From positions 558,001 through 622,000 of the forward strand of contig NZ_MJAP01000003.1 of the NCBI RefSeq assembly GCF_001884735.1: a stretch of DNA of 64,000 bases, given 5' to 3'. Made by a program: the position numbers and the translations under genes. The notes under the pieces were generated by a model that saw only the letters and a program-made list of their open reading frames with translations, was not told where the DNA came from and made no database searches. The DNA is from Natronohydrobacter thiooxidans (GTDB lineage Bacteria > Pseudomonadota > Alphaproteobacteria > Rhodobacterales > Rhodobacteraceae). Positions 62,411 through 64,000 of this stretch are shown in pieces (within the stretch, counting starts at the first letter, position 1; every line of letters begins with the position of its first letter).

Positions 62411-63763
62411 ATGAAGGACTCAAATTTCCTCAAGGAAAACAATGCACGTCGGCTGTGGCACCCGATGGCGCATCCGGCGGAAAGTCTGGCCAACCCGCCC
62501 GACATCATTGTCGAGGCCGAGGGGGTGGAGATCATCGACATTGACGGTCGTCGCACCATCGATGCGGTGGGCGGGCTGTGGAATGTCAACCTTGGCTATT
62601 CCTGCCAGCCCGTGAAGGACGCCATTTCGGCGCAGCTGAACCGGCTGCCCTATTACTCGATCTTCCGCGGCACGACGAATGACAATGTGATCGAGCTGGC
62701 AGAGATGCTGGCCGCCTTCTTCGCCCCCGACGGGCTGAGCCGCGCCTTCTACACCTCTGGCGGATCGGACGGGGTAGAGGTCGCGCTGCGGCTGGCGCGG
62801 CAGTATCACAAGATCCGGGGCGAAGGCGGCCGCGTCAAGTTTCTGAGCCTGAAGAAGGGCTATCACGGCACGCATACGCTGGGGGCCTCGGTCAACGGCA
62901 ATGCCAATTTCCGCACCCAGTATGAGCCGCTGATGCCGGGCTGCTTCCACACGCCCGCGCCCTATACCTATCGCAACCCCTTCAACGAGACCGATCCCGA
63001 GCGACTGGCGCAGCTGTGTCTGGCGGCCATTGAGGACGAGATCAGGTTTCAGGATCCTTCCACCATCGCCGCTTTCATCATGGAGCCGGTGCTGGGCGCG
63101 GGTGGGGTCATCCCGCCGCATGCCAGCTTCATGCCGGGGGTGCGCGCGCTATGTTCCAAGTATGGCATCCTGCTGATCGCCGATGAGGTGATCACCGCTT
63201 TCGGACGCACCGGCAGCCCGACAGGTTCGCGGCATTGGGGGGTACAGCCAGACCTGCTTGTTTCCGCCAAGGCGATCACCAACGGCTATTTCCCCTTCGG
63301 CGTCGTCATGGTGGCGGAAGGCGTGGCGGAAGTGTTCGAAAAGGACACCAGCGGGAAAGGGGCCATCGGGTCGGGCTATACCTATTCCGGCCATCCGGTC
63401 GGGGCGGCGGCGGCGATTGCCTGCCTGAGGGAAACCGAGCGGCTTCAGGTCCACCTCAACGCACGCGCGCGCGGGGATCAGCTTTTCGCCGGGCTGCAGG
63501 CCCTGATGGCGCGGCATGAGGTGATCGGCGACGTGCGCGGCGGGCATGGGCTGATGTGCGCGCTGGAACTGGTCTCTGACCGCGCGGCCAAGACGCCCAT
63601 CGACAAGAAGACCATCGCCCGCGTGCATCGCGCGACCTATGAGGCGGGGGTGATGGTCCGGGTGTCGGGCAACAACATCATCCTGTCGCCGCCGCTGGTC
63701 CTGTCAGAGGCGGATGCGGAGAGGATCCTGTCGGCGCTGGAGGCGGGGTTCACCGCTCTCTGA
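62411..63763 (+). CDS. Class III (omega-type) aminotransferase
   Basis: A 450-residue PLP enzyme. YTSGGSDGVEVA (114-125), IADEVITAFGRTG (256-268) and Schiff-base Lys287 (SAKAITNGYFP) are typical of omega-amino acid:pyruvate aminotransferases. It differs clearly from the phospho-lyase-like enzyme at 54900, so two distinct amine-handling PLP enzymes share the locus. It follows the HAD gene by 3 bp and ends just before a terminator. Confidence 0.92.
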   Translation: MKDSNFLKENNARRLWHPMAHPAESLANPPDIIVEAEGVEIIDIDGRRTIDAVGGLWNVNLGYSCQPVKDAISAQLNRLPYYSIFRGTTNDNVIELAEMLAAFFAPDGLSRAFYTSGGSDGVEVALRLARQYHKIRGEGGRVKFLSLKKGYHGTHTLGASVNGNANFRTQYEPLMPGCFHTPAPYTYRNPFNETDPERLAQLCLAAIEDEIRFQDPSTIAAFIMEPVLGAGGVIPPHASFMPGVRALCSKYGILLIADEVITAFGRTGSPTGSRHWGVQPDLLVSAKAITNGYFPFGVVMVAEGVAEVFEKDTSGKGAIGSGYTYSGHPVGAAAAIACLRETERLQVHLNARARGDQLFAGLQALMARHEVIGDVRGGHGLMCALELVSDRAAKTPIDKKTIARVHRATYEAGVMVRVSGNNIILSPPLVLSEADAERILSALEAGFTAL

Positions 63764-63786
63764 TCCGGATTGCAAAAGCGAAAGAC

Positions 63787-63814
63787 CCGCCCCTGATCCA
63801 TGGGGCGGTTTTTT
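63787..63814 (+). terminator. Rho-independent terminator of the dehydrogenase operon
   Basis: CCGCCCC (63787-63793) and GGGGCGG (63802-63808) form a 7-bp GC stem with an 8-base loop, followed directly by TTTTTT (63809-63814). This is the clearest intrinsic terminator in the window. Confidence 0.88.
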
Positions 63815-63979
63815 CATGCATCGGGTCCGTGTGCGACCATCGCGATTTGCAGCAAGAGGTATCTTTCAGCGACAGGTACCGGGGTGGATCTGAGCGATCT
63901 TCGGGGGGCTTGCCGGTTTGATTCAAGTCAATTCGTTGCAGGTGCAACCAGTGTACTCTGTGCAAAACGGGATCATCGC

Positions 63980-64000
63980 ATGCTCAAGGACTTCTTCCCC
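63980..64000 (+). CDS. Possible start of a gene cut by the right edge
   Basis: ATG at 63980 opens a frame MLKDFFP that runs to the window edge. The ribosome site is weak and seven codons cannot be assigned. Between the terminator and this point I see nothing else nameable. Confidence 0.2.

Noticed and set aside
62411..63763. A second phospho-lyase
   Set aside because: Its motifs match omega-aminotransferases; the NNV-HVGHC and GKPMGNGHP blocks of the phospho-lyase type are absent.
1..64000. CRISPR array, tRNA or rRNA genes, prophage or conjugation genes
   Set aside because: No regularly spaced repeats, tRNA-like cloverleaf, rRNA sequence, phage structural or mobilisation genes were seen.

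Overview
The window is a GC-rich, gene-dense stretch that reads like a chromosome of a Rhodobacterales-type alphaproteobacterium (Roseobacter/Paracoccaceae-like). This is inferred from codon use, from the abundance of ABC, TRAP and tripartite tricarboxylate (TTT) importers, and from gene families such as FCD-type GntR regulators and KGSADH-type dehydrogenases. No database search was possible. No rRNA, tRNA or CRISPR array was seen. Apart from tex and the queuosine genes, nearly everything belongs to self-contained catabolic modules, each with its own importer and usually its own regulator.

Region 1 (1-10.6 kb) holds a sugar ABC importer (cut by the left edge), mtnK and mtnA, a SorC regulator, a class II aldolase/short-chain dehydrogenase fusion, a RuBisCO-like protein and a split transketolase. 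MtnK, MtnA and the aldolase fit import and cleavage of 5-methylthioribose or 5-deoxyribose (a DHAP-shunt-like route). The RuBisCO-like protein and transketolase have no place in that scheme, and this is the most interesting part of the window. Related operator-like repeats occur at all three promoters.

Region 2 (10.8-13.1 kb) is tex. Region 3 (13.2-20.5 kb) is a LacI-controlled ABC sugar importer with a Gfo/Idh/MocA dehydrogenase and a TIM-barrel isomerase. A 0.5-kb decayed stretch follows. Region 4 (21.0-30.6 kb) has two GntR regulators, a TTT importer and a Weimberg-like acid-sugar route (IlvD/Edd dehydratase, DapA-family enzyme, RraA-like protein, 2-oxoglutarate semialdehyde dehydrogenase). 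Region 5 (30.7-41.6 kb) imports uronic-acid oligosaccharides by ABC transport and degrades them inside the cell: an unrecognised 833-residue protein, a GH88/GH105-like hydrolase, KduI and KduD under a LacI regulator.

Region 6 (41.7-44.0 kb) is queCDEF behind a preQ1-I-like riboswitch. Region 7 (44.1-52.2 kb) has mannonate dehydratase, two Gfo/Idh/MocA dehydrogenases, a fused-permease TRAP importer and GntR regulators. An ISKra4-like transposase remnant separates it from Region 8 (52.7-63.8 kb). Region 8 contains a second TTT importer, an aminoglycoside-phosphotransferase-fold kinase, a class III PLP enzyme resembling the amine-phosphate phospho-lyases, a Tm-1-like protein, an IclR regulator, an aldehyde dehydrogenase, a HAD hydrolase and a second class III aminotransferase. 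Together they suggest an undescribed route for a hydroxylated amine or amino acid. Shared operator-like sites flank iclR, and the aldehyde dehydrogenase mRNA may be leaderless.

A recurring design is that four substrate-binding-protein genes are each followed by a strong stem-loop before the first permease gene.
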